A stretch of DNA of 64,000 nucleotides from Actinomyces johnsonii (GCF_006546835.1 NZ_VICB01000013.1:124001-188000), one strand, 5' to 3'; shown: positions 15,090-24,353, counted from the stretch's first letter. The notes: generated by a model from the sequence alone, not told the origin. Program-made: numbers and translations.

Positions 15090-17060
15090 TCACCGGCGCC
15101 TGGAGCGGCGTGAGCTGCGCGAGCTGATCCGGCTGATTCTGCTGATCCTGCGCCGGGGGACGGGGCGGGAACGCCACCTGTCCTGCAGACGCGAGCCCAA
15201 TGAGGTGTACGTCGCCGCTGCGGCGCGAGCCCGGGCCTGGACCTCGTAGATCCGCTCGACGACGATCCGCTGGCATACCCAACCCACCAGCTGCTCGCCG
15301 CTAGAGTCCGACGCCCGGTTGCTCACCACAGGCAGCCCCTCCAGATCGGTTCGGGTCAGGGCCTCGAGCACATCGGTGGCCTCCGCCTCGCGATTCAGTC
15401 GGTCGGGGATCAGGGGCAGGTCCGCCACCGTCGGTACGGGTCGGGAGTCGTCGTCGGCCTGGTCGGCCTGGTCGGCCCCGTCGGGCTTGCCGTTCAGGAG
15501 CGCTCCGGCCAGTTGCGCGGCTGTCACGCATCCGAGCAGCTCCAAGGCCTCCCCGGTTGTCGTCCTGATCACGGGTAGGACCGAGGCGCTGTGCCGGCTC
15601 ATGAGAGCGGCGGCCTCACGCACCGTCATCGTGTCCTCCACTACGGCAGGCGGTTCCACCATGAGCTTCGAGGCGTGGGTGCGCCCCAGAAGAGTGGTAG
15701 TCATCGGATCCTCGACGTCCTCACCGCGACGGCGCAGCTCTTCGGTGAACAATGTGCCGCGCGACAGGAAGCGGCTGGTGAAGGTGGCCAGCACTGTGGT
15801 CAGCATGAGAGGCAGCAGCAGCGCGTGCTGGCCGGTCATCTCGATGATGAGCAGCACCGCCGTCATCGGGGCGCGAGCCGCGCCGGCGAAAACCGCGCCC
15901 ATTCCGAGCACCCCGAAGACCCCTGCCGCCGGGGCGTAGCTGGGCGCCACCAGGGTGCCGAAGGCCGCACCGAGCGTTCCGCCGATGAACAGGGACGGGG
16001 CGAACACTCCGCCGACGAATCCCATCCCCAGCGTCAACGAGGTCGCCAGCATCTTGCCCACGCACAGCACCAGTAGCAGGGACAGGGCGTAGCGGCCTGC
16101 CAGCGCCCGGTTGAGCGTCGCTGAGGACTCCCCGTACATCTCGGGCAGGATCAGCAGGACGGCGCCGACGGCCAGGCCGCCGATACCGGGGCGCGCCCAG
16201 ATCGGGATTCCCAGTCGTTGCCAGGCGCGGGTCAGGGCATCGAGCACGATGAAGCGTAGGCGCATGAAACCGATGCCGGCGCCTCCGCCCGCCACTCCCA
16301 GGAGGGCGACCCACCCCAGCTGGGCGTCCCCGGACAGGTCCAGGTAGGGCAGGGACAGTGACAGAGTCGTTCCCAGAAGATGGTGCGACAGGACTGTCGA
16401 GGCCACGCAGGACAGGACGATGACGATGAAGGCGTCGGCGCTGAAGCCCATGAGGACCACCTCCAGGGCGAAGAAGGCGCCCGCCAGCGGGGCATTGAAA
16501 GCCGCGGCGATCCCGGCGGCGGTGCCGGCGGCCGCCAGGTAGCGCACCGGGAGCTTCGGCAGGTGCAGCCCCCGTCCGATGATGTTCGCCGTGGACGCGC
16601 CCAGCTCCGCGATCGGCCCCTCCGGTCCCACAGAGCCTCCTCCGCCGATCGTCAGAGCCGACGACGTCGTCATCGCCAGGGCCGCGAGCGGCGCCATCGT
16701 GCCGTCCCCGTGGCGCGTTGACCAGATGACCCCGGCCACCCCATGACCGGTGGGGGTGCGGCCCAGCCGCGACATGAGCGGACCGACGATGATCCCCGAG
16801 AGCACGGGTGCCACTAGGACGAACCAGGTGCCGAGCGCCGCCAGCGATCCGACCGAGGGTCCCATCGATACGGTGTAGTCGTCGGCCCCGCTCAGCAGCC
16901 GGGACCAGGCATCGATCCCTAGCCGGAACAGGACCGCCCCCAGACCCGAGGCCAGCCCCACCAGCACCGCCAGGGTGTAGAGCCCGAGGCGATGATGACG
17001 GAAGAGGCTGCCCGCGCGCCTTGACAGGGGCTGGGACAGCCTCTTCCAGGCATGATCCAT
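15090..17060 (-). CDS. CLC-type chloride channel/transporter with CBS domains
   Basis: A 656-residue membrane protein of the CLC family. Selectivity-filter motifs are visible: GGGGSVGPEGP, whose glutamate corresponds to the gating or proton-coupling glutamate, GKMLATSLTLG, and GGVFAPSLFIGG. About ten hydrophobic helices span residues 20-430. Two CBS-type repeats follow (about 465-530 and 550-620; MVEPPAVVEDTMTVREAAALM starts the first). The protein ends in an Arg/Ser tail with RIS repeats. The ATG at 17060 overlaps the stop of the peptidase gene by 1 nt (TGATG), so the two genes are translationally coupled. An upstream in-frame start exists but lies within the peptidase gene. Confidence 0.92.
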   Translation of the reverse strand: MDHAWKRLSQPLSRRAGSLFRHHRLGLYTLAVLVGLASGLGAVLFRLGIDAWSRLLSGADDYTVSMGPSVGSLAALGTWFVLVAPVLSGIIVGPLMSRLGRTPTGHGVAGVIWSTRHGDGTMAPLAALAMTTSSALTIGGGGSVGPEGPIAELGASTANIIGRGLHLPKLPVRYLAAAGTAAGIAAAFNAPLAGAFFALEVVLMGFSADAFIVIVLSCVASTVLSHHLLGTTLSLSLPYLDLSGDAQLGWVALLGVAGGGAGIGFMRLRFIVLDALTRAWQRLGIPIWARPGIGGLAVGAVLLILPEMYGESSATLNRALAGRYALSLLLVLCVGKMLATSLTLGMGFVGGVFAPSLFIGGTLGAAFGTLVAPSYAPAAGVFGVLGMGAVFAGAARAPMTAVLLIIEMTGQHALLLPLMLTTVLATFTSRFLSRGTLFTEELRRRGEDVEDPMTTTLLGRTHASKLMVEPPAVVEDTMTVREAAALMSRHSASVLPVIRTTTGEALELLGCVTAAQLAGALLNGKPDGADQADQADDDSRPVPTVADLPLIPDRLNREAEATDVLEALTRTDLEGLPVVSNRASDSSGEQLVGWVCQRIVVERIYEVQARARAAAATYTSLGSRLQDRWRSRPVPRRRISRISRISSRSSRRSRRR

Positions 17061-19087
17061 CAGCGCAGGTTCTCCACTTTGACCATGAAGGTGTCCTCCT
17101 CGCCGCGCCGCTCGGCCTCGGGGCAGGAACCACCGATGTTCCACACCTGGCGGTAGAAGCTCAGCTCGGCCTCATAACGGCGCCGGATGTTCGCGGCCAG
17201 GCGGAAGCCATGGCCCTCGCCCTGGAAGACCTCCAGGGCCACCGGAGCTCCTGCCGCCTTGAGGGCCTCGTACATCGCGGTGGCCTGCTCTGCCGGGACG
17301 ATCGGGTCCTCCGAGCCCTGGATGAGCAGCAGCGGGACGCCGATGTCCTCGATGTGGTTGATGGGGCTGCGCTCGTCCAGGACCGGATCGTTGATGTCCT
17401 GGGTCCCCATGAGCTGGCCGATGTAGTGCGACTCGAACTTGTGGGTCGTGCGCACCAGCCTCTTGAGGTCGGTCACCCCGAAGCAGGAACTGGCCGCCGT
17501 GAACACCGAGGAGCGGGTGATGGCCGACAGTACCGTGAAGCCCCCGGCCGACCCACCGCGGATCGCGATGCGGCGCGGATCCACGAGCCCGGCGTCCACC
17601 AGGTGCTGGGCGCCGCTGACGCAGTCGTCGACGTCGTAGATGCCCCACTTGCCCTCCAGGGCTTTGCGGTAGCCGGTGCCGTAGCCCATGGAGCCGCGGT
17701 AGTTGACGTCGAGGTAGGCGAAGCCCCGACTGGTCCAGTATTGGATGCGCAGGTCGTAGCCGGGCACGGCCGTCGCCGTCGGGCCGCCGTGGACATTGAC
17801 GATGAGGGGTGGCAGCTCGCCCTCGCTTCCCACATGGGAGGCCGACGTCGGCGGGTAGTAGAAGCCGTGAGCGCTCGCGCCGTCGCTCGTGGGCCAGGAG
17901 ACCGGGTCGGGGAAGGAGACTCCGATGTCCTCGGGCTCGAACTCGCCCGAGCCGCGCAACACTTGCACCGTGCCGTTCTTGACCTCCACGATGCTCGGCA
18001 TCGCCATCTCGTTGGAGGCCAGCATGACGACGCGACCGGCGCTGGAGGCCACGTTGCCGATCGGCTGCCAGCCCACATTCCACTCCTCGAGCTCGCCGTT
18101 GGCGAGCCTGATGGTCCCCAGGTGCGACACCGCGTCCCGGGCCCAGGAAGTGATGATGTGCTCGGCGTCGAGCACGTCGAAGGAATGCGGACCCAGCTGC
18201 CAGGCGGGGTTGGTGAAGGTGGCCTCGGCTGGGTGCAGCGGTCGGGTTCGCAGGTTCTCCGGCCAGCCCGGGCGGTTGGTGCCCCGCACCGGGAAGCCTT
18301 CGGTGCGGTAGAGGTTCCAGAAGCCCGAGGCGTTCGACCCGTGAACCAGCTCGCACTCCTCGGTCCAGCGCGGCTCGGAAACCGAGTGCCCGTCCCCGCC
18401 GTCCACCAGAGCTCGCTCCCCGATCGACCCGTCCGGGCCCAGGTCACCCACGTGCAGGGAGGCGTTGTCCCACGGCATCCCCGGGTGGTCCCAGGTGATC
18501 CAGGCCAGGTGCTCGCCGTCGGGGGACAGCGTTGGGGCGACGACGAAGTCCGTCCCCGACACCAGCGTGCGCACGCGCGAGTCGTCGCGGGCCGCCGAAC
18601 CGTCCAGAGGAATCGCCACCAGGGTGTTGACGGCCTCGCCCTCGCCACGGTGGTCCTCGCGGACGGCGTAGACCAGGCCCCTGCCCGTGTCGATCTCCAG
18701 GTCGCCGTGACGCACGTCCCCGTAGATCGTCAGCGGGACCAGACCGCGCAGGCGATGGGCCACGTCATACCGGTACAGGCGCCCGTCCCCGGCGTGGGAG
18801 ACCACGATGATCCCCCCGTCGACCGCATAGGCCTTCCCGCCGTACTCGTGCACCCGGGTGCGCACGTCGACCAGCTCGTCGGCTGGTGTCAGTGGAAGCA
18901 CCTCACCGGTCTGCCCGTCGCCATCACGGCGCAGCAGGACATTGCGCCCGGCCTGCGAGGCGCGCTGCTCCACCCAGTAGGTGTCGCCGCCATCGACGCG
19001 GACCTGCGAGAGCAGGACCGTACGGGTCGTGATCGTGCCTGGAGTGATGGGCGAGGGCCAGGTGCCGAAAGGGGCTGTGGTGCTCAT
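17060..19087 (-). CDS. S9 family prolyl oligopeptidase-like peptidase
   Basis: A 675-residue serine peptidase with an N-terminal beta-propeller region and a C-terminal alpha/beta hydrolase domain from about 420. The catalytic triad is visible: nucleophile in RGGSAGGF, aspartate in QGSEDPIVP, histidine in GEGHGF. No signal peptide is seen, so it is probably cytoplasmic. It resembles the S9C-type acyl-peptide hydrolases found in Actinobacteria. AGGAGG lies just upstream of the ATG. It heads a two-gene unit with the CLC gene and is divergent from dxs. Confidence 0.93.
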   Translation of the reverse strand: MSTTAPFGTWPSPITPGTITTRTVLLSQVRVDGGDTYWVEQRASQAGRNVLLRRDGDGQTGEVLPLTPADELVDVRTRVHEYGGKAYAVDGGIIVVSHAGDGRLYRYDVAHRLRGLVPLTIYGDVRHGDLEIDTGRGLVYAVREDHRGEGEAVNTLVAIPLDGSAARDDSRVRTLVSGTDFVVAPTLSPDGEHLAWITWDHPGMPWDNASLHVGDLGPDGSIGERALVDGGDGHSVSEPRWTEECELVHGSNASGFWNLYRTEGFPVRGTNRPGWPENLRTRPLHPAEATFTNPAWQLGPHSFDVLDAEHIITSWARDAVSHLGTIRLANGELEEWNVGWQPIGNVASSAGRVVMLASNEMAMPSIVEVKNGTVQVLRGSGEFEPEDIGVSFPDPVSWPTSDGASAHGFYYPPTSASHVGSEGELPPLIVNVHGGPTATAVPGYDLRIQYWTSRGFAYLDVNYRGSMGYGTGYRKALEGKWGIYDVDDCVSGAQHLVDAGLVDPRRIAIRGGSAGGFTVLSAITRSSVFTAASSCFGVTDLKRLVRTTHKFESHYIGQLMGTQDINDPVLDERSPINHIEDIGVPLLLIQGSEDPIVPAEQATAMYEALKAAGAPVALEVFQGEGHGFRLAANIRRRYEAELSFYRQVWNIGGSCPEAERRGEEDTFMVKVENLR

Positions 19088-19448
19088 GGTTCCTCCTGGA
19101 GGGCTGTCCTGAGGGCGTTCGGGCGTTCGGGAGCGACGCCGTGGACCGGCGGGCGCGAACGGTTCCGACGGTCAGGGGATACAGTACGTGCTTATCCGTG
19201 ACCAGCGTGACACGTGACCGTGAGCGGGCCGGGGCGGCCCTATGCTGAGGATCGCTTCCGGGGCGCCCTGGACTGCCCGAGACCGCCGTAAGGCGGCGAT
19301 CTCGGGGAGGCATCTCCGCCGGTACAACGGCTACTCTTTCCCAGGTGCCGCGCCGGCGCCCTCGCCAACCTGGTCGTCAACGACGCAGCGCCAGCGCCGC
19401 ACGGACGACCCGCCATCATCACCTTCACCTTCGACAAGGAGGCGCACC
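19088..19448. other. 361-bp divergent intergenic region with dxs leader
   Basis: This holds the promoters for the S9 peptidase (minus strand) and dxs (plus strand). The only clear structure is a GTAA-capped hairpin at 19276-19306. An open frame continues upstream of dxs through this region, but AAGGAGG at 19436-19442 marks the real start at 19449. I see no known riboswitch. Confidence 0.6.
19276..19306 (+). promoter_or_regulatory. hairpin in the dxs 5' leader
   Basis: CCCGAGA-CCGCC pairs with GGCGG-TCTCGGG around a GTAA loop (GNRA type), with a 3-nt CGA bulge on the 3' side: 12 bp in total. It lies about 145 nt before the dxs start codon. It could be a terminator or attenuator, or structure in the leader. 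Confidence 0.45.
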
Positions 19449-21530
19449 GTGCCAGCAGCTGAGCATACTGGTCGGCCCGCCGAACAGGCCGGCGGAGCGC
19501 TCCTGCCCTCTGTGCGAAAGCCCGCTGACCTCAATCGGTTCACTAGCGACGAGCTGGTGGCGCTCGCCGCGGAGATCCGCCGCCACCTCGTCGCCTCCGT
19601 CGCCCGCACCGGCGGTCATCTGGGTCCCAACCTCGGCGTCGTCGAGCTGACGATCGCCCTGCATCGGACCTTCCGCTCGCCACGGGACACCATCGTCTTC
19701 GACACCGGTCACCAGGCCTATGTCCACAAGCTGCTCACCGGTCGGCAGGACTTCTCCCACCTGCGTGAACGCGGCGGGCTGTCCGGCTACCCTTCACGGG
19801 CCGAGTCCGTCCACGACGTCGTGGAGAACTCTCACGCCTCCACCTCGCTGTCCTGGGCCGACGGCATCGCCCGCGCCAACCACCTCCAGGGGCTCCAGGA
19901 TCGCCATGTGGTGGCCGTCATCGGTGACGGCGCCATGACCGGGGGAATGGCCTGGGAAGCTCTGGACAACATCGCCGACTCCTCCGACCGGCACCTGGTC
20001 ATCGTCGTCAACGACAACGGCCGCTCCTACGCCCCCACCATCGGGGGACTGGCTCACCACCTCGACGCGCTGCGCACCAATCCCGGCTACGAGCGCGTCC
20101 TGTCCGGAGTCAAGCGCACACTCCTGTCCCAGGGGGCGCCTGGTCGAGCTGCCTTCGACGCCCTGCACGGCCTCAAGCGGGGGCTCAAGGACGTCCTGGT
20201 CCCCTCGGCCTTCTTCGAGGACTTGGGCATCAAGTACACCGGACCGGTCGACGGTCATGACATCACCGCCATCGAGTTCGCCCTGACCCGGGCCCGCCAG
20301 TACGCCGAGCCGGTCATCGTCCACGTCATCACCGAGAAGGGGCGCGGATACACCCCGGCCGAGGAGCACGTTCCCGACCGCTTCCACGCCGTGGGCCGAA
20401 TCCACCCCGAGACCGGGCTGCCGGTCGTGGCCGAACGCTTCGGGTGGACCTCCGTCTTCGCCGAGGAGATCGTCTCCCTGGCGCGCGGCGACGAGCGGAT
20501 CGTCGGGGTCACCGCGGCGATGCAGGCCCCGGTGGGCCTCCAGCCCCTGGCCGACGCCATGCCTGAGCGTGTCATCGACGTCGGCATCGCCGAGCAGCAC
20601 GCGCTCACCTTCTCCGCCGGGCTCGCCTTCGCCGGGATGCACCCGGTGGTGGCCCTCTACGCCACCTTCCTCAACCGGGCCTTCGACCAGGTCCTCATGG
20701 ACGTCGCCCTGCACCGCGCGGGCGTGACGATTGTGCTGGACCGAGCCGGTATCACCGGCACGGACGGAGCCAGTCATAACGGTATGTGGGACATGGCGCT
20801 GCTGGCTCACGTACCGGGCCTCCACCTGGCGGCTCCCCGAGACGAGGCGACGCTGCGCGAGGGGCTGCGCCTGGCCGTGAGCGTCAACGACGCCCCCACC
20901 GTCGTGCGCTACCCCAAGGGCGCCCTGCCCGAGCCCCTGCCGATCCTACGCCGTCTCGGGCTGGAGCATGTTGAGAAGAGCCCGTATCACGCAGGCGCCG
21001 AGGTGGATGCCCCGGCGGGGGAGTCGGTGGGAGAGGTCTCCGCCTTCGACGTCGTCGACGTGCTGCTGGAGAACCTGGGCCCCTCCGAAGCCCCCCGGAT
21101 CCTGCTGGTGGGCGTGGGCGTCATGGCCGCCGAGGCCTGCCGGGCCGCTCGTATCCTCCAGCAGGAGGGCCGGAGCGTCACCGCCGTACACCCGCACTGG
21201 GTCATTCCGGCCCCGCGTCCCCTCGTGCGGGCCGCCGCCGAGGCCGACGTTGTCGTGGTGGTCGAGGACGGACTGGTCGACGGAGGTATCGGATCCCAGT
21301 TGCGCGACGCCGTCGAGGAGTACCGGGCCTGCCAGTCCACCAAGATCGGTTCGACGGGATCGCCGGTCTTCCGCCGCATCGGGATTCCGCGCCGTTTCAT
21401 CGACACCGCCACCCGGGCGCAGCTGCTGGAGGAGTTCGGTATGCGGGCCGCTGATGTCGCCAGTGCTGCCGGCACCGCGGCCGACGGCGTCGCAGGTGCC
21501 CCCGGCGGTCGGGACCTTGGGGCCGAATGA
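19449..21530 (+). CDS. dxs: 1-deoxy-D-xylulose-5-phosphate synthase
   Basis: Thiamine-diphosphate enzyme condensing pyruvate and glyceraldehyde 3-phosphate, the entry to MEP isoprenoid synthesis. The 693 residues show GGHLGPNLGVVELT at 55-68, FDTGHQAYVHK, the ThDP motif GDGAMTGG (159-166) with its NDN partner at 188-190, GPVDGHD, the pyrimidine-domain EQHALTFSAG, and the C-terminal VVEDGLVDGGIGS. GTG at 19449 is chosen because AAGGAGG precedes it by 6 nt. The C-terminal end (about residues 665-693) is longer than in most Dxs proteins and rich in Ala and Gly. Confidence 0.96.
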   Translation: MPAAEHTGRPAEQAGGALLPSVRKPADLNRFTSDELVALAAEIRRHLVASVARTGGHLGPNLGVVELTIALHRTFRSPRDTIVFDTGHQAYVHKLLTGRQDFSHLRERGGLSGYPSRAESVHDVVENSHASTSLSWADGIARANHLQGLQDRHVVAVIGDGAMTGGMAWEALDNIADSSDRHLVIVVNDNGRSYAPTIGGLAHHLDALRTNPGYERVLSGVKRTLLSQGAPGRAAFDALHGLKRGLKDVLVPSAFFEDLGIKYTGPVDGHDITAIEFALTRARQYAEPVIVHVITEKGRGYTPAEEHVPDRFHAVGRIHPETGLPVVAERFGWTSVFAEEIVSLARGDERIVGVTAAMQAPVGLQPLADAMPERVIDVGIAEQHALTFSAGLAFAGMHPVVALYATFLNRAFDQVLMDVALHRAGVTIVLDRAGITGTDGASHNGMWDMALLAHVPGLHLAAPRDEATLREGLRLAVSVNDAPTVVRYPKGALPEPLPILRRLGLEHVEKSPYHAGAEVDAPAGESVGEVSAFDVVDVLLENLGPSEAPRILLVGVGVMAAEACRAARILQQEGRSVTAVHPHWVIPAPRPLVRAAAEADVVVVVEDGLVDGGIGSQLRDAVEEYRACQSTKIGSTGSPVFRRIGIPRRFIDTATRAQLLEEFGMRAADVASAAGTAADGVAGAPGGRDLGAE

Positions 21531-21534
21531 GGAC

Positions 21535-21562
21535 TCCGAGGTGGTGTTCGGCACCTCCCGGA
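21535..21562 (+). terminator. stem-loop after dxs
   Basis: TCCG-AGGTG pairs with CACCT-CC-CGGA around an 8-nt loop with a 2-nt bulge, starting 5 nt after the dxs stop. It is a probable terminator separating dxs from the pfl operon. Confidence 0.4.
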
Positions 21563-21719
21563 ACGCCCATCCGTGGTGGCGCCATCGATGAAGATTGGGA
21601 CGCCCGTCCTAATTGACTCGGCAGTCCCGGAATCTGGAGGCGCGCCCGGAATCGCTGGACATCGTCGGAGGAAGAGCGGCATTGTCGTCAGGTGACGAAC
21701 GTCTTTCTGAACGGCAAAT

Positions 21720-21739
21720 TTAGGGACTTATGTCCCGGA
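21720..21739. promoter_or_regulatory. DosR/DevR-like box 1 upstream of pflB
   Basis: GGGACTTATGTCCC flanked by TTA and GGA is a perfect GGGAC-N4-GTCCC palindrome, matching about 17 of 20 positions of the mycobacterial DosR box. Its centre lies 64 bp (about six helical turns) upstream of box 2. Confidence 0.6.
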
Positions 21740-21783
21740 TCGAATCGACGCCGATTGGCCTGTGAGTCATCACACCGGTGCTT

Positions 21784-21826
21784 CTTGGGACTAGTGGCCC
21801 ACAAGACCCTTTCAGGGTTCTAGTCT
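21784..21826 (+). promoter_or_regulatory. DosR-like box 2 and -10 element of the pflB promoter
   Basis: GGGACTAGTGGCCC (21787-21800) is the same palindrome with one mismatch. A TANNNT -10 candidate, TAGTCT, lies at 21821-21826, placing the box centre near -39. That is the position expected for an activator overlapping the -35 region, and no TTGACA-like -35 is present. Promoter assignment is inference. Confidence 0.5.
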
Positions 21827-21916
21827 GATACCGACGGCGCGCCGATGTGCCGCCTCGCCTCACAAGGGCGATCGCAACCGGGTGGCCCTCCGGTCACCCA
21901 CACGAGGAGGGCACGG

Positions 21917-24031
21917 ATGACCACTGAGGTCACAACATCTGCCACCACGGTGAGCGGCAATGACGCCTGGGAGGGCTTCGTTACCGGACCGTGGACCGAG
22001 GACATTGACGTCCGCGACTTCATCCAGCGCAACTACACCCCCTACGACGGTGACGCCTCGTTCCTCGCCGGCGCCACGGACAAGACCCTGCGCCTGTGGG
22101 ACACCCTGGAGAAGGACTACCTCTCCGAGGAGCGCAAGGTCCGTATCCTCGACGTCGACACCCACACTCCTGCCGACATCGACGCATTCCCCGCCGGCTA
22201 CATCAGCGAGGACGACGACGTCATCGTTGGCCTGCAGACGGATTCCCCGCTGCGTCGCGCCATGATGCCTAACGGCGGCTGGCGCATGGTGGAGACCGCC
22301 ATCAAGGAGGCGGGCAAGGAGGTCGACCCCGAGGTCAAGAAGATCTTCACCCGCTACCGCAAGACCCATAACGACGCGGTCTTCGACATCTACACCCCGC
22401 GCATCCGTGCGGCGCGCTCGAGCCACATCATCACCGGCCTGCCCGACGCCTACGGCCGCGGCCGCATCATCGGCGACTATCGCCGTGTGGCACTCTACGG
22501 CGTCGACTTCCTCATCGAGGAGAAGCAGAAGGCCAAGGACTCCGTGGCCGACAAGCCCTTCTCCGAGCACTGGGCCCGCTACCGCGAGGAGCACTCCGAG
22601 CAGATCAAGGCGCTCAAGAAGCTCAAGATCATGGCCGCCTCCTACGGCTACGACATCTCCGGCCCGGCCAAGAACGCCCATGAGGCCGTCCAGTGGACCT
22701 ACTTCGCCTACCTGGCCTCCGTGAAGTCCCAGGACGGCGCCGCCATGAGCATCGGCCGTCTCTCGGGCTTCCTGGACATCTACTTCGAGCGGGACCTGCG
22801 CAATGGCGTCATCGACGAGTCCCGCGCCCAGGAGCTCATCGACAACATCGTCATGAAGCTGCGCATCACGCGCTTCCTGCGCACCATCGACTACGACCAG
22901 ATCTTCTCCGGCGACCCCTACTGGGCCACCTGGTCCGACGCCGGCTTCGGTGAGGACGGTCGAGCCCTGGTCACCAAGACCTCCTTCCGCCTGCTGCAGA
23001 CCCTGCGCAACCTCGGCCCCGCCCCGGAGCCCAACATCACGATCTTCTGGGACGAGAACCTGCCGCAGGGCTACAAGGACTTCTGCGCCCTGATCTCGAT
23101 CACGACCTCGTCCATCCAGTACGAGGCCGATGAGCAGATCCGTGACCACTGGGGCGACGACGCCGCGATCGCCTGCTGCGTGTCCCCGATGCGGGTGGGC
23201 AAGCAGATGCAGTTCTTCGGCGCCCGTGTCAACTCCGCCAAGGCCCTGCTCTACGCCATCAACGGCGGTCGCGATGAGATGACCGGTAAACAGGTCGTCA
23301 CCGGCCTGCCCGGTATCGAGGGCGATGGGCCCCTCGACTTCGACGAGGTGTGGGACAAGTACGAGAAGATGCTGGACTGGGTGGTGGCGACCTACGTCGA
23401 GGCCCTCAACATCATCCACTACTGCCATGACCGCTACGCCTACGAGTCCATCGAGATGGCGCTGCACGACTCCGAGATCGTGCGCACCATGGGCTGCGGC
23501 ATCGCCGGCCTGTCGATCGTGGCCGACTCCCTGGCCGCCATCAAGTACGCCAAGGTCACCCCGGTGCGCGACGAAACCGGCCTGGTGATCGACTACGTCA
23601 CCGAGGGCGACTTCCCGATCTACGGCAACGACGACGACCGCGCCGACGACATCGCCGCCACAGTGGTCCACACGATCATGTCGAAGATCAAGGCCCAGCC
23701 CTTCTACCGCGACGCCATCCCGACCCAGTCGGTGCTGACCATCACCTCCAACGTCGTCTACGGCAAGGCCACCGGCTCCTTCCCCTCGGGCCATCAGAAG
23801 GGCACCCCCTTCTCGCCCGGCGCCAACCCGGAGAACGGGATGGACACCCACGGCATGGTCGCCTCGATGCTCAGTGTCGGCAAGCTCGACTACAACGACG
23901 CCCTCGACGGGATCTCACTGACCAACACGATCACCCCGCAGGGGCTGGGCCGCACGCTCGATGAGCGCGTCGCCAACCTCGTGGGCATTCTCGATGCCGG
24001 TTTCGTCCCCGACGACTGCGCCGAGATCTGA
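21917..24031 (+). CDS. pflB: pyruvate formate-lyase catalytic subunit lacking the glycyl-radical domain
   Basis: Converts pyruvate and CoA to acetyl-CoA and formate without oxygen. The 704 residues align by eye with E. coli PFL (759 residues) from the N-terminus to about residue 700. The catalytic cysteine pair is C420-C421 in IACCVSPMRVGKQ, and the C-terminal region includes NVVYGKATG and GMVASMLSVGKL. The chain then ends at PDDCAEI, just before the segment that in E. coli carries RVSGYAV, so no radical glycine is present. That segment is supplied by the next gene, 76 nt downstream. The ATG at 21917 follows GAGGAGG. Two DosR-like boxes lie upstream. Confidence 0.93.
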   Translation: MTTEVTTSATTVSGNDAWEGFVTGPWTEDIDVRDFIQRNYTPYDGDASFLAGATDKTLRLWDTLEKDYLSEERKVRILDVDTHTPADIDAFPAGYISEDDDVIVGLQTDSPLRRAMMPNGGWRMVETAIKEAGKEVDPEVKKIFTRYRKTHNDAVFDIYTPRIRAARSSHIITGLPDAYGRGRIIGDYRRVALYGVDFLIEEKQKAKDSVADKPFSEHWARYREEHSEQIKALKKLKIMAASYGYDISGPAKNAHEAVQWTYFAYLASVKSQDGAAMSIGRLSGFLDIYFERDLRNGVIDESRAQELIDNIVMKLRITRFLRTIDYDQIFSGDPYWATWSDAGFGEDGRALVTKTSFRLLQTLRNLGPAPEPNITIFWDENLPQGYKDFCALISITTSSIQYEADEQIRDHWGDDAAIACCVSPMRVGKQMQFFGARVNSAKALLYAINGGRDEMTGKQVVTGLPGIEGDGPLDFDEVWDKYEKMLDWVVATYVEALNIIHYCHDRYAYESIEMALHDSEIVRTMGCGIAGLSIVADSLAAIKYAKVTPVRDETGLVIDYVTEGDFPIYGNDDDRADDIAATVVHTIMSKIKAQPFYRDAIPTQSVLTITSNVVYGKATGSFPSGHQKGTPFSPGANPENGMDTHGMVASMLSVGKLDYNDALDGISLTNTITPQGLGRTLDERVANLVGILDAGFVPDDCAEI

Positions 24032-24107
24032 ACCAGTCGTCTCCACGGCTGATCTCCGCGGCAATTTTTCTTCACTCATCCGCAACACCACTTAGAAAGG
24101 GGCCACC

Positions 24108-24353
24108 ATGGCCACATACGAAGAGCGCCTCGCCTCCATGAAGGCGCAGCGTCAGGACAACGGCGGCGTCAAGGGCCTGTACCACGCCAACATCAATGTC
24201 CTGGACCGCAACACCCTCGAGGACGCGATGGAGCACCCGGAGAACTACCCGAACCTCACGGTCCGCGTCTCCGGCTACGCCGTCAACTTCGTCAAGCTGA
24301 CGCGCGAGCAGCAGCTCGACGTGCTCCACCGCACCTTCCACGCCCAGGCCTGA
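24108..24353 (+). CDS. stand-alone glycyl-radical subunit of pyruvate formate-lyase (GrcA-like)
   Basis: This 81-residue protein corresponds to the missing C-terminus of PFL. From about residue 19 onward it follows the E. coli PFL tail: [20 protein letters not shown], then RVSGYAV at 53-59 with radical glycine G56, then [18 protein letters not shown]. Residues 1-18 have no counterpart at the split point. It has its own ribosome binding site (AGAAAGG) and ATG, so it is a separate gene and not a frameshift product. It resembles GrcA/YfiD, which in E. coli rescues oxygen-cleaved PFL, but here it appears to be the only source of the radical domain. pflA follows 23 nt downstream. Confidence 0.9.
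   Translation: MATYEERLASMKAQRQDNGGVKGLYHANINVLDRNTLEDAMEHPENYPNLTVRVSGYAVNFVKLTREQQLDVLHRTFHAQA

Larger units (their letters stand above)
21531..21916. other. 386-bp intergenic region with the pflB control region
   Basis: Contents in order: a stem-loop after dxs (21535-21562), a short palindrome TCGTCA-GG-TGACGA (21685-21698), two DosR-like boxes (21720 and 21784), a small hairpin ACCCT-TTC-AGGGT just after the second box, a -10 candidate TAGTCT (21821-21826), and a long leader to the pflB ribosome binding site GAGGAGG (21904-21910). Confidence 0.7.

Noticed and set aside
21685-21698. TCGTCA-GG-TGACGA palindrome as an FNR or CRP site
   Set aside because: It does not match FNR (TTGAT-N4-ATCAA) or CRP (TGTGA-N6-TCACA) consensus; six-base arms are expected by chance.
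21860-23851. 663-codon open frame antisense to pflB
   Set aside because: It mirrors a clear pflB gene; its product is a Val/Gly/Asp-rich sequence without family motifs, an effect of GC-rich codon use.
24032-24107. pflB and the radical-domain gene as one frameshifted gene
   Set aside because: The gap is 76 nt, has a separate ribosome binding site, and the small protein carries extra N-terminal residues, so a single indel cannot join them.
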